Shown: positions 36,020-43,309 of the stretch, in pieces | Position numbering within the stretch: position 1 is the stretch's first letter | How the letters are laid out: every line of letters starts with the position of its first letter | Origin: Streptomyces koelreuteriae | GTDB taxonomy: Bacteria; Actinomycetota; Actinomycetes; Streptomycetales; Streptomycetaceae | Assembly (NCBI RefSeq): GCF_018604545.1 | Contig: NZ_CP075896.1 | Location: forward strand, 2,108,001 to 2,172,000 | Reading direction: 5' to 3' | Length of the DNA stretch: 64,000 bases | Program-made: the position numbers and the translations under genes | Notes under the pieces: model-generated | What the model was told of the DNA's origin: nothing | The model's input: only the letters and a program-made list of their open reading frames with translations | Database searches by the model: none

Positions 36020-37555
36020 CTATCGGTCCCCGAAGACGGTGCGGTGCCAGTCCTTCGCGGCCACCGCGGTGTTGTCGAACATGACGTGCTTGATCTGGGT
36101 GTACTCCTCGAACGAGTACGCGGACATGTCCTTGCCGTAGCCGGAGGCCTTGTGACCGCCGTGCGGCATCTCGCTGATGATCGGGATGTGGTCGTTGACC
36201 CAGACGCAGCCCGCCTTGATCTCGCGCGTGGCCCGGTTGGCCCGGTACACGTCCCGGCTCCAGGCGGAGGCCGCGAGGCCGTAGGGCGTGTCGTTGGCCA
36301 GCGCGATGCCCTCGTCGTCGGTGTCGAAGGGCAGCACCACCAGGACCGGCCCGAAGATCTCCGACTGGACGACCTCGCTGTCCTGGGCGGCATCGGCGAT
36401 GAGGGTGGGCCGGTAGTAGGCGCCCTTGGCCAGCTCGCCCTCCGGTGCCTCGCCGCCGGTCACCACGCGCGCGTAGGCCCGCGCCCGGTCGACGAAACCG
36501 GCGACGCGGTCCCGCTGGACGTGCGAGATCAGCGGCCCGAGGTCGGTACCGGCGGCGAAGGGGTCGCCGAGCCGGACGCTCTCCATGAGCGCGGCGGTCC
36601 GCTCCACGAAGGCCTCGTACAGCGGCCGCTGCACATACGCGCGCGTGGCGGCCGTGCAGTCCTGCCCGGTGTTGATGAGCGCGCCCGCGACCGCGCCGTG
36701 GGCGGCGGCCTCCGGGTCGGCGTCGTCGAAGACCACGAAGGGCGCCTTGCCGCCCAGCTCCAGATGGAGGCGCTTGACGGTGGCGGTGGCGATCTCGGCG
36801 ACGCGCTTGCCGACGGCGGTGGAGCCGGTGAAAGACGTCATGGCCACGTCGGGGTGGCCGACGAGGTGCTCGCCGACCTCCTTGCCGGTGCCGGTGACGA
36901 TGTTGATCACACCGTCCGGGATCCCGGCGTCCGTCGCCGCCTGGGCGAAGAGCAGCGAGGTCAGCGGGGTGAGCTCGGCGGGCTTCAGGACGATGGTGTT
37001 GCCCGCCGCGATCGCCGGGAGGATCTTCCAGGCGGCCATCTGGAGGGGGTAGTTCCAGGGCGCGATCGACCCGACGACACCGATGGGCTCACGCCGGACG
37101 TACGACGTGTGGTCGCCGGAGTACTCACCGGCGGACTGCCCCTGGAGATGCCGTGCGGCACCGGCGAAGAAGGAAGTGTTGTCGATGGAGCCCGGGACGT
37201 CGAACTCGCGGGACAGCTTCAGCGGCTTGCCGCACTGCAGCGACTCGGCGCGGGCGAAGTCCTCGGCCCGGTCGGCCAGGACGGCGGCGAACCGGTGCAG
37301 GGCGTCGGAACGCTCGCCCGGTGTGGTCCCCGCCCAGCCGGGGAAGGCCTCGCGGGCGGCGGCGACGGCCCGGTCGACGTCGGCCGTGCCGGCCAGTTCG
37401 TAGCGGAGGACCTCCTCGCCCGACGCCGGGTCGACGACCGCGTGGGTACGGCCGGAGGTGCCCCTGGTCAGACGGCCCGCGATGAACTGCGCGCCCTCCG
37501 CGAAGCGCTCCGCGGCCGGAAATCGGTCCGGGGTGGCGTTGCCCGGGTTGTGCAT
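36020..37555 (-). CDS. gamma-aminobutyraldehyde-type dehydrogenase
   Basis: This 511-aa aldehyde dehydrogenase carries C300 in NTGQDCTAA, E266 in LELGGKAP and the NAD-binding FTGSTAVGK. In many aminobutyraldehyde and betaine aldehyde dehydrogenases the segment after the cysteine reads as here. ATG 37555 has GGAGGAG directly upstream. It heads the operon with potDABC and the flavin amine oxidase, so it should oxidise the 4-aminobutyraldehyde (or its gamma-glutamyl form) made from putrescine to GABA, which gabT then consumes. A palindrome that may be the operon's operator lies about 90 bp upstream. Confidence 0.88.
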   Translation of the reverse strand: MHNPGNATPDRFPAAERFAEGAQFIAGRLTRGTSGRTHAVVDPASGEEVLRYELAGTADVDRAVAAAREAFPGWAGTTPGERSDALHRFAAVLADRAEDFARAESLQCGKPLKLSREFDVPGSIDNTSFFAGAARHLQGQSAGEYSGDHTSYVRREPIGVVGSIAPWNYPLQMAAWKILPAIAAGNTIVLKPAELTPLTSLLFAQAATDAGIPDGVINIVTGTGKEVGEHLVGHPDVAMTSFTGSTAVGKRVAEIATATVKRLHLELGGKAPFVVFDDADPEAAAHGAVAGALINTGQDCTAATRAYVQRPLYEAFVERTAALMESVRLGDPFAAGTDLGPLISHVQRDRVAGFVDRARAYARVVTGGEAPEGELAKGAYYRPTLIADAAQDSEVVQSEIFGPVLVVLPFDTDDEGIALANDTPYGLAASAWSRDVYRANRATREIKAGCVWVNDHIPIISEMPHGGHKASGYGKDMSAYSFEEYTQIKHVMFDNTAVAAKDWHRTVFGDR

Positions 37556-37640
37556 GTGGCTCTCCTCCGTGTCCCCTGGTGGGGGCCGGCGTGGCTCAGG
37601 CTCGATTTGAGTGCCGATCCTGGCAGAGCAATGACACACC

Positions 37641-37659
37641 AACAAGGGATTCCGTTGTT
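37641..37659. promoter_or_regulatory. 19-bp near-perfect palindrome upstream of the polyamine operon
   Basis: AACAAGGGATTCCGTTGTT pairs at eight of nine positions around its centre. It lies 86 bp upstream of the aldehyde dehydrogenase start and about 97 bp upstream of the divergent NADAR gene. A partial second site (ACGGAATC at 37676-37683) repeats its right half inverted. It is a good operator candidate for the operon, NADAR, or both. The cognate regulator is unknown. Confidence 0.5.
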
Positions 37660-37755
37660 GATTTTTGGTTACGCGACGGAATCTGTCGACCAGGTGTCGA
37701 GTCCGCCGCGAAAAGGCAGGACGGTGTGTCAGTGGTGCGTGCCAGACTCGCGTGC

Positions 37756-38325
37756 ATGGAGAAGATCACGGGGGCGGTCGATTCCCGGGAGGCCCTGATC
37801 AGGGCGTCCCGGGGCGGGGCGAAGATCAAGTATCTGCCTTTCTGGGGGCACCGGCCGCGGCCGGACGGCCGGATCGGACCGAGCTGTTTGAGCCAGTGGT
37901 GGCCCGCGCCGTTCACGGTGGCCGGCGTGGAGTACGCGACGGCCGAGCACTGGATGATGGCGGGCAAGGCCCGGCTGTTCGAGGACCCCGCGGCGGAGCG
38001 TGCCGTGCTGGCCGCCGCGCATCCCTCCCAGGCGAAGAAGGCCGGGCGGCTGGTGCGCGGGTTCGACGAGGCGATATGGGCGCGGGAGCGGTTCGGGATC
38101 GTCGTGGACGGCAGCGTTCACAAGTTCGCCGCGCACCCGAGGCTGCGGGACTTCCTGCTGAGCACCGGCGACAGGGTGCTGGTCGAGGCCAGCCCCGTGG
38201 ACCGGGTGTGGGGCATCGGGCTGGCCGCGGACGACGAGGCGGCGGCGGATCCGGAGCGGTGGCGCGGGCCCAATCTGCTGGGGTTCGCGCTGATGGCGGC
38301 GCGGGAGCGGCTGCGGAGGGCTTGA
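37756..38325 (+). CDS. NADAR-family protein (predicted N-glycosidase)
   Basis: The 189-aa protein fits the NADAR (YbiA-like, DUF1768) family in length and motifs: FWGHRP, LSQWWPAPFTV, YATAEHWMMAGKA, KKAGRLVRGF, KFAAHPRLRDFLL and DRVWGIGL. Members act on riboflavin-pathway intermediates or remove ADP-ribose from modified nucleotides and guanines. ATG 37756 is the best family start; GTG codons 27-30 bp upstream are alternatives. It runs divergently from the polyamine operon with an intervening palindrome. A hairpin terminator follows. Confidence 0.85.
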   Translation: MEKITGAVDSREALIRASRGGAKIKYLPFWGHRPRPDGRIGPSCLSQWWPAPFTVAGVEYATAEHWMMAGKARLFEDPAAERAVLAAAHPSQAKKAGRLVRGFDEAIWARERFGIVVDGSVHKFAAHPRLRDFLLSTGDRVLVEASPVDRVWGIGLAADDEAAADPERWRGPNLLGFALMAARERLRRA

Positions 38326-38367
38326 GCACAGGTCATGGGCGGGCATGAGCTGGGCGGGCATGAGTGA

Positions 38368-38392
38368 GGGGCCGGTCCGTGGGACCGGCCCC
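38368..38392. terminator. bidirectional terminator between NADAR and DUF4190 genes
   Basis: GGGGCCGGTCC and GGACCGGCCCC form a perfect 11-bp stem with a 3-nt loop between two convergent genes. Just before it a 13-bp sequence, GGGCGGGCATGAG, occurs twice. Confidence 0.8.
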
Positions 38393-38407
38393 CTGTGAGC
38401 GGCGGTC

Positions 38408-38881
38408 TCAGCTCGCCGCGCCGAGTCCGCCCATGATGCTGGCGAAGAGCAGGAACCCCAGCAGCGGCAGGATCACGGTCGCGATGATGCCGCAGACGAG
38501 GCCGGCGGTCGCCGCGCCCTTGTTGGTGGCCTCGCCGCGGGTGGCCTTACCGCGGCCGATGGCGCCGAAGATGATGCCCAGGATGCCCAGGATCACGCCG
38601 AAGAACCAGAGGAAGAAGGTCAGGCTGCACACCACGCCGATGATGCCCAGCACCAGACCGGTGGTTCCCATGCCGTTGCTCGGCTGCGGGGGCATCCCGT
38701 AGCCGGACGCCTGCGGGTAGCCGACGGGCGGCGCGGCCGGGTAGCCGGGGCTGCTCTGGGGGTAGCCGTAGCCCGGGCCGGACTGCTGCGGGTAGCCGTA
38801 CCCGGGGGCCGGCTGCTGCGGGGGCCCCGGCGGCTGGGACGGCGGACCGAACCCACCTGGGGTGGGATTGGTGTTGGACAT
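38408..38881 (-). CDS. DUF4190 membrane protein, copy A
   Basis: This 157-aa protein has a Gly/Pro/Tyr-rich N-terminal half with repeated GYGYPQ-like segments and no folded-domain signs. A DUF4190 region with two hydrophobic segments follows (GLVLGIIGVVCSLTFFLWFF and AGLVCGIIATVILPLLG). Such proteins are abundant in actinobacteria and have no defined function. A similar gene lies directly upstream, so the two look like tandem paralogues. Confidence 0.8.
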   Translation of the reverse strand: MSNTNPTPGGFGPPSQPPGPPQQPAPGYGYPQQSGPGYGYPQSSPGYPAAPPVGYPQASGYGMPPQPSNGMGTTGLVLGIIGVVCSLTFFLWFFGVILGILGIIFGAIGRGKATRGEATNKGAATAGLVCGIIATVILPLLGFLLFASIMGGLGAAS

Positions 38882-38950
38882 GGACGATCTCCCCTCCGTT
38901 GTCAGACCAAGGCATCGTAATGGCCAAGTCCGCCGAGGAGGGCGGGTGTT

Positions 38951-39592
38951 TCAGCGGTGGGACGGGGCGGTGGCGACGGGGCCGCGGGCGCCGTAGTACG
39001 GGTCGTCGTCGGACGAGGTGTCACTGTTGATCGCGGCCGTGATGCCGACGGCGATCAGGACGATCACGACGATGCCGAGGATGATCCCGATGATGCCCAT
39101 GATCAGGCCGGCCTGGGCCTGGCCGTGGTTGGTGGCCACTCCGGCCTCGGCGCGCTTGCGGCCCTTGAGGCCGAAGACCACGGCGAGGATGCCGGTGACG
39201 AGGGAGACCACGCCGTACAGGCAGAAGAGGGTGCAGGAGACGATGCCGAGCACCATCGCCGCGATGCCCATGCCGTTCTGGGGGGTCGGGGGCATGCCGG
39301 GCCAGCCGTAGCCGCCGCTTTGCGGGTAACCGGAGCCCGCCTGGGGGTAACCGGGGTAGCCGTAGCCGCCGGGCGCCGCCGGCGGGGGCGGGACCGTGGG
39401 GCCGGAGCCGGTGCTGTCGTACTGCGGCGTGCCGGTGGGCGGGGTGAAGCCGGCGCTGGGCATCGAGGTGACCGTGGCCTGGTCGTGCACGGACGGCGGC
39501 GGTGGCGTCTGGTTCTTGTCGAGTGAGGTCTTGTGCTCCGGAGGCGCCCACGGGTCGTGGCTGCTGCCGTCGGGTTGCGTCGCGTCCGTCAT
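38951..39592 (-). CDS. DUF4190 membrane protein, copy B
   Basis: This 213-aa paralogue of the neighbouring gene has a longer Pro/Gly/Tyr-rich N-terminal region (GYPQAGSGYPQSGGYGWPG), two membrane segments around residues 125-190 and a short acidic C-terminus. ATG 39592 follows GGGGGGA. The gap to copy A is 69 bp, so they may be cotranscribed. Function unknown. Confidence 0.8.
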   Translation of the reverse strand: MTDATQPDGSSHDPWAPPEHKTSLDKNQTPPPPSVHDQATVTSMPSAGFTPPTGTPQYDSTGSGPTVPPPPAAPGGYGYPGYPQAGSGYPQSGGYGWPGMPPTPQNGMGIAAMVLGIVSCTLFCLYGVVSLVTGILAVVFGLKGRKRAEAGVATNHGQAQAGLIMGIIGIILGIVVIVLIAVGITAAINSDTSSDDDPYYGARGPVATAPSHR

Positions 39593-39674
39593 CTTGTATC
39601 CCCCCGGGATCGTTCGTGCCGTCATGCTACGGGGCGGGTCGGTGCGTGCGGTCGTGCGGGTGCGTGGGGGTTGA

Positions 39675-39696
39675 TCGCGCAGTTCCCCGCGCCCCT
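39675..39696 (-). repeat. Streptomyces-type short interspersed repeat, copy 2
   Basis: It is the exact reverse complement of the 22-bp repeat at 13518-13539 and lies in the divergent region between a DUF4190 gene and the deaminase gene. Confidence 0.75.
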
Positions 39697-39806
39697 GAAA
39701 AGAAAGGCGATGCAGCCACGCATACGATGAATCCGAGTCATCGATCAGCCGATCACCCGCGCCCGCCGGCCTCGCGTCGGCCGGGGCGCCGTTCCGGGGA
39801 GGAACC

Positions 39807-40868
39807 TTGACCCAGCATCTCGTCGACCCCCATGCCCCGCGCGACCTCGCGGCGTTCATCGCGGAACTGCCCAAGGCCGAACTGCATGTGCACCACGTGG
39901 GCTCCGCCTCTCCCCGGATCGTGGCCGAGCTGGCCGCCCGGCATCCCGACTCCAAGGTGCCGACCGATCCCGCCGCCCTGGTCGACTACTTCACCTTCAC
40001 CGACTTCGCCCATTTCATCGAGGTGTATCTGTCGGTCGTCGATCTGATCCGCACCCCGGAGGACGTCCGGCTGCTGACCTTCGAGGTGGCCCGTGACCTG
40101 GCCCGGCAGCAGGTGCGGTACGCCGAGCTGACCGTCACGCCGTTCTCCTCCACCCGGCGCGGCATCGACGAGCGTGCCTTCATGGACGCGATCGAGGACG
40201 CCCGCAAGGCCGCCGAGTCCGAGTTCGGGACGGTGCTGCGCTGGTGCTTCGACATCCCCGGCGAGGCGGGTCTCGAGGCCGCCGAGGAGACGGCCCGGCT
40301 CGCGACCGACGACCGGCTGCGCCCGGAGGGCCTGGTCTCCTTCGGTCTGGGCGGGCCCGAAGTCGGTGTGCCGCGTCCGCAGTTCAAGCCGTACTTCGAC
40401 CGGGCGATCGCGGCCGGGCTGCACTCCGTACCGCACGCGGGCGAGACGACCGGACCGGAGACGGTGTGGGACGCCCTCACGCATCTGCGGGCCGAGCGCA
40501 TCGGCCACGGCACCAGCTCCGCGCAGGACCCCAAGCTCCTCGCGCACCTCGCCGAGCACCGGATCGCGCTGGAGGTGTGCCCGACCTCCAACATCGCCAC
40601 ACGCGCGGTCCGCACCCTCGACGAGCACCCCATCAAGGACTTCGTCGAGGCCGGGGTCGTCGTGACGATCAACTCCGACGACCCGCCGATGTTCGGCACC
40701 GACCTCGACAACGAGTACGCGGTGGCCGCCAGGCTGCTCGGCCTCGACGAGCGGGGGCTCGCCGAGCTGGCGAAGAACGCCGTCGACGTGTCCTTCCTGG
40801 ACGCGGCGGGCAAGGCCCGGATCAAGGGCGAGATCGACACGTACACCGCGGGGTGGCTCGACCGGTGA
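39807..40868 (+). CDS. adenosine-deaminase-family enzyme, probably aminodeoxyfutalosine deaminase
   Basis: This zinc-dependent amidohydrolase of 353 aa has H27 and H29 in ELHVHHVGSASP, H210 and E213 in HSVPHAGETTG, H234, and D291/D292 in NSDDPP. Classical adenosine deaminases have HLDG or similar after the first histidine pair; the HVHHVGSA form marks a subgroup. As I recall, streptomycete members (S. avermitilis Sav2595) were shown to deaminate 6-aminodeoxyfutalosine in the futalosine route to menaquinone. I therefore favour that role over purine salvage; this is recall plus motif, not a search. The TTG start at 39807 has GGGGAGG upstream. The GDPD gene overlaps its end by 4 nt. Confidence 0.85.
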   Translation: MTQHLVDPHAPRDLAAFIAELPKAELHVHHVGSASPRIVAELAARHPDSKVPTDPAALVDYFTFTDFAHFIEVYLSVVDLIRTPEDVRLLTFEVARDLARQQVRYAELTVTPFSSTRRGIDERAFMDAIEDARKAAESEFGTVLRWCFDIPGEAGLEAAEETARLATDDRLRPEGLVSFGLGGPEVGVPRPQFKPYFDRAIAAGLHSVPHAGETTGPETVWDALTHLRAERIGHGTSSAQDPKLLAHLAEHRIALEVCPTSNIATRAVRTLDEHPIKDFVEAGVVVTINSDDPPMFGTDLDNEYAVAARLLGLDERGLAELAKNAVDVSFLDAAGKARIKGEIDTYTAGWLDR

Positions 40869-41593
40869 GCAGCCCTGTCCCCCTCGCCGTCGGACACCGG
40901 GGCGACCCCTACCGGCACCGCGAGAACACCGTCGCCTCGCTGCGCTCCGCGCTGCGGCGGGGCGCGGACGCCGTGGAGATCGACGTACGCCTCACCCGGG
41001 ACGGCGTGCCGGTGCTGCTGCACGACGAGACGCTGAAGCGGCTCTGGGAGCAGGAGCGGCCGGTGCGCGCGCTGTCCTGGGAGGAGGTACGCGGACTGAC
41101 CGGGGGCGGGGTGCCGTCCCTGGCGGAGGCGCTGGCCGCGACCGAGGGGCACCGCGTGATGATCGACCTGCCCGGCTCGCCCGGTGTGCGGGCGGTGCGC
41201 CGGATCATGGACGCCGTACGGGAGTCCGGGGCGGCGGAGCGCGTGTACTACTGCGCGGGCGCCGACGCCATGCTCGCCGTGCGCGCGGCGGACCCGGAGG
41301 CGGAGATCGCCCTCACCTGGACGACCCTGGCCCCGCCCCGGCCGGTCCTGCTGGAGGCGATCCGCCCGCGCTGGCTCAACTACCGTTTCTCCCTGGTGGA
41401 CCGGCCCCTCGCCGAGCGGGTGCGCCGCGACGGGTATCTGCTGTCCGTGTGGACGCCCGACACCCGACGCTCCATGCGACGGCTCCTGGACGCCGGGGTG
41501 GACTCGATCACGACCAACCGCGTCGACGTGCTGTGCGCTACACGCGCGAGCGCTGCGGCACCGTCGCCGGATCGGCCGGGGCCCGGCGGGTGA
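40865..41593 (+). CDS. glycerophosphodiester phosphodiesterase
   Basis: This 242-aa GDPD-family enzyme has the catalytic HRG (H11, R12), E38 and D40 in EIDVRLT, and H53 in LLHDET. It hydrolyses glycerophosphodiesters to glycerol 3-phosphate and an alcohol. There is no signal peptide, so it acts in the cytoplasm. Its GTG overlaps the stop of the deaminase gene (GTGA). Its last 56 bp overlap the end of the convergent ECF sigma gene. Confidence 0.9.
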   Translation: MSSPVPLAVGHRGDPYRHRENTVASLRSALRRGADAVEIDVRLTRDGVPVLLHDETLKRLWEQERPVRALSWEEVRGLTGGGVPSLAEALAATEGHRVMIDLPGSPGVRAVRRIMDAVRESGAAERVYYCAGADAMLAVRAADPEAEIALTWTTLAPPRPVLLEAIRPRWLNYRFSLVDRPLAERVRRDGYLLSVWTPDTRRSMRRLLDAGVDSITTNRVDVLCATRASAAAPSPDRPGPGG

Positions 41594-43184
41594 CGTACTG
41601 CGGCACCGGCGCGCTGTCCGTGCCGGTGTCGCGGACGAGCCCGTAGCGCAGGGCGCCCCGGTCGGGGCCCGCGTTGATGTCCTCCTCGACGGCCCGGCGG
41701 TTCGAGGGGAAGACGGTCAGGCCGTAGTCGCAGCCCCGTTCGTTCTGGGTGAGGGTGACGGTGCCGTCGACGTAGAAGTACTCGTTCTGCCACATCTGCT
41801 GGGTGCCGGACGGCAGTTCGGCGTAGCCGATGGCGGGCCCGCCCATGCCGGTGGCGTAGCCGTCCGGGGCGCCGGGCAGCGGGTCGTCCATCCGGCGCCA
41901 GCCGCCGGACGCCACGTGGAAGAGCTTGCCCTTCAGTCCGGTCCAGGAGGGCATGACCAGTGCGCCGGGGCGGGACTTGGGCGAGATCTGCCAGCGGACC
42001 AGGACATAGCCCCGGCCGCTCAGCGTCACACTGTCGCCCCGGTGCTGCATGACCGCCTTCGGGCCGCCGGTGCTGGTGATGCCGGGCTCGGGGCGGCGCG
42101 GCAGGGCGGCGGGCCGGGTGTTCGGGTCGGGGGCGCGGTCCACGGCGTCGACGACCGTGCCGTAGAGGTCGGCCTTCTTCGTCGGCGAGGGCTGCGGGGC
42201 GGGCGGGGCGGAGGTCGGCGGGGGCTCGGGGCCGGAGGTGGTGGCCGTCGCCGTGGGGGTGACCGCGGCCCGGGGCGGCGGGGCGTCCGGCGGCTGGGTG
42301 ACGACGTAGGCGCCGCCCGCGACGATGGTCGCGCCGGCGGTCATCGCGACGGCCGGCTTGGTGAGGGCGCCGAGCAGCTTGGCCGACCAGCCGACGGAGC
42401 CCGCGGCGCCCGCGGCCACGGCCGTCTTGCCGCCGAAGGCGAGCGACAGGGTGAACCCGACGGGCAGCGGGACGAGCGCCATACCGACCAGGAGGCGTTC
42501 CGCCGGTACGACGGACTCGCGGGTGCCGCCGCAGTAGCCGCAGCCGCGGATGTGCCGGGCCAGCCGCTTGCGCCACACCGAGTCCGGCCGGCCACTCCAG
42601 CGGCCGGTCAGCTCGCGCAGGTCGGCGCAGGCGCCGTCCAGGGCGCGGACGATGCCGCGCGAGGTCTCCAGGCGCTCCTTCATCCGCTGGACGCGCACGG
42701 CGGCGTGCTGCCGGGTGATGCCGACGGCGGCGGCCAGTTCGCGCCGGGTCAGTTCGCCCGCGACCTCCAGCCACCACAGCGACAGCAACTGCCGGTCCTC
42801 GTCGTCGAGCCAGCGCGCCGCCTCGGCGACCTCGCGCCGCTGACCCTCCAACTGGAGTCGCAGCACGGTCAGTTCGGCGAAGTCGGAGGACTCCGTCTCC
42901 TCCAGCCGGTCCGGGGTCCTGCGGCGCGCGCGGTCCCGTATCTGCCGCATGGCGATCGCCACCAGCCAGGACCGGAAGCTGTCCGGGTCGCGCAGGGAGC
43001 CGAGGTTGCCGACCGCGCGCAGCATGGTCTCCTGGACGACGTCGTCGACGTCGGCGTGGCCGTTCAGGGCCCGGCCCACGATGTTGTAGACCAGCGGCAG
43101 CCAGCCCGCGACCAGCTCGTCCAGCGCCCGCCGGTCGCCGTCCTGCGCCGCCGTGACGGTGGCGCGCCAGTGCTGACTGTCCAC
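41538..43184 (-). CDS. ECF sigma factor fused to an anti-sigma-like zinc motif, membrane segment and outer domain
   Basis: The 548-aa protein has sigma region 2 (about 24-90, with DVDDVVQETMLRAV), region 4 (about 110-175, TRRELAAAVGITRQH), then HIRGCGYC (211-218), which matches the HxxxCxxC core of zinc-dependent anti-sigma domains. A hydrophobic stretch at about 275-295, a Pro/Thr-rich linker and a C-terminal extracytoplasmic domain of about 190 residues follow. Such ECF subgroups are known in streptomycetes and appear to be self-contained sensors. I chose GTG 43184 because GAGAGG precedes it; a GTG at 43223 would add 13 residues. Its 3' end overlaps the GDPD gene. Target promoters are unknown. 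Confidence 0.88.
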   Translation of the reverse strand: MDSQHWRATVTAAQDGDRRALDELVAGWLPLVYNIVGRALNGHADVDDVVQETMLRAVGNLGSLRDPDSFRSWLVAIAMRQIRDRARRRTPDRLEETESSDFAELTVLRLQLEGQRREVAEAARWLDDEDRQLLSLWWLEVAGELTRRELAAAVGITRQHAAVRVQRMKERLETSRGIVRALDGACADLRELTGRWSGRPDSVWRKRLARHIRGCGYCGGTRESVVPAERLLVGMALVPLPVGFTLSLAFGGKTAVAAGAAGSVGWSAKLLGALTKPAVAMTAGATIVAGGAYVVTQPPDAPPPRAAVTPTATATTSGPEPPPTSAPPAPQPSPTKKADLYGTVVDAVDRAPDPNTRPAALPRRPEPGITSTGGPKAVMQHRGDSVTLSGRGYVLVRWQISPKSRPGALVMPSWTGLKGKLFHVASGGWRRMDDPLPGAPDGYATGMGGPAIGYAELPSGTQQMWQNEYFYVDGTVTLTQNERGCDYGLTVFPSNRRAVEEDINAGPDRGALRYGLVRDTGTDSAPVPQYVTRRAPADPATVPQRSRV

Positions 43185-43309
43185 GGTGGCCTCTCGACGC
43201 CTGGTGTCACTGATGTTCCGCACGCACCCTCTCAGGCGGTCCCGGGGTCCCCGCCATGTCGGGGATCACAGGGTGGAGACGGCGTGAAGGGCCGGCGATA
43301 ACACTTTTC

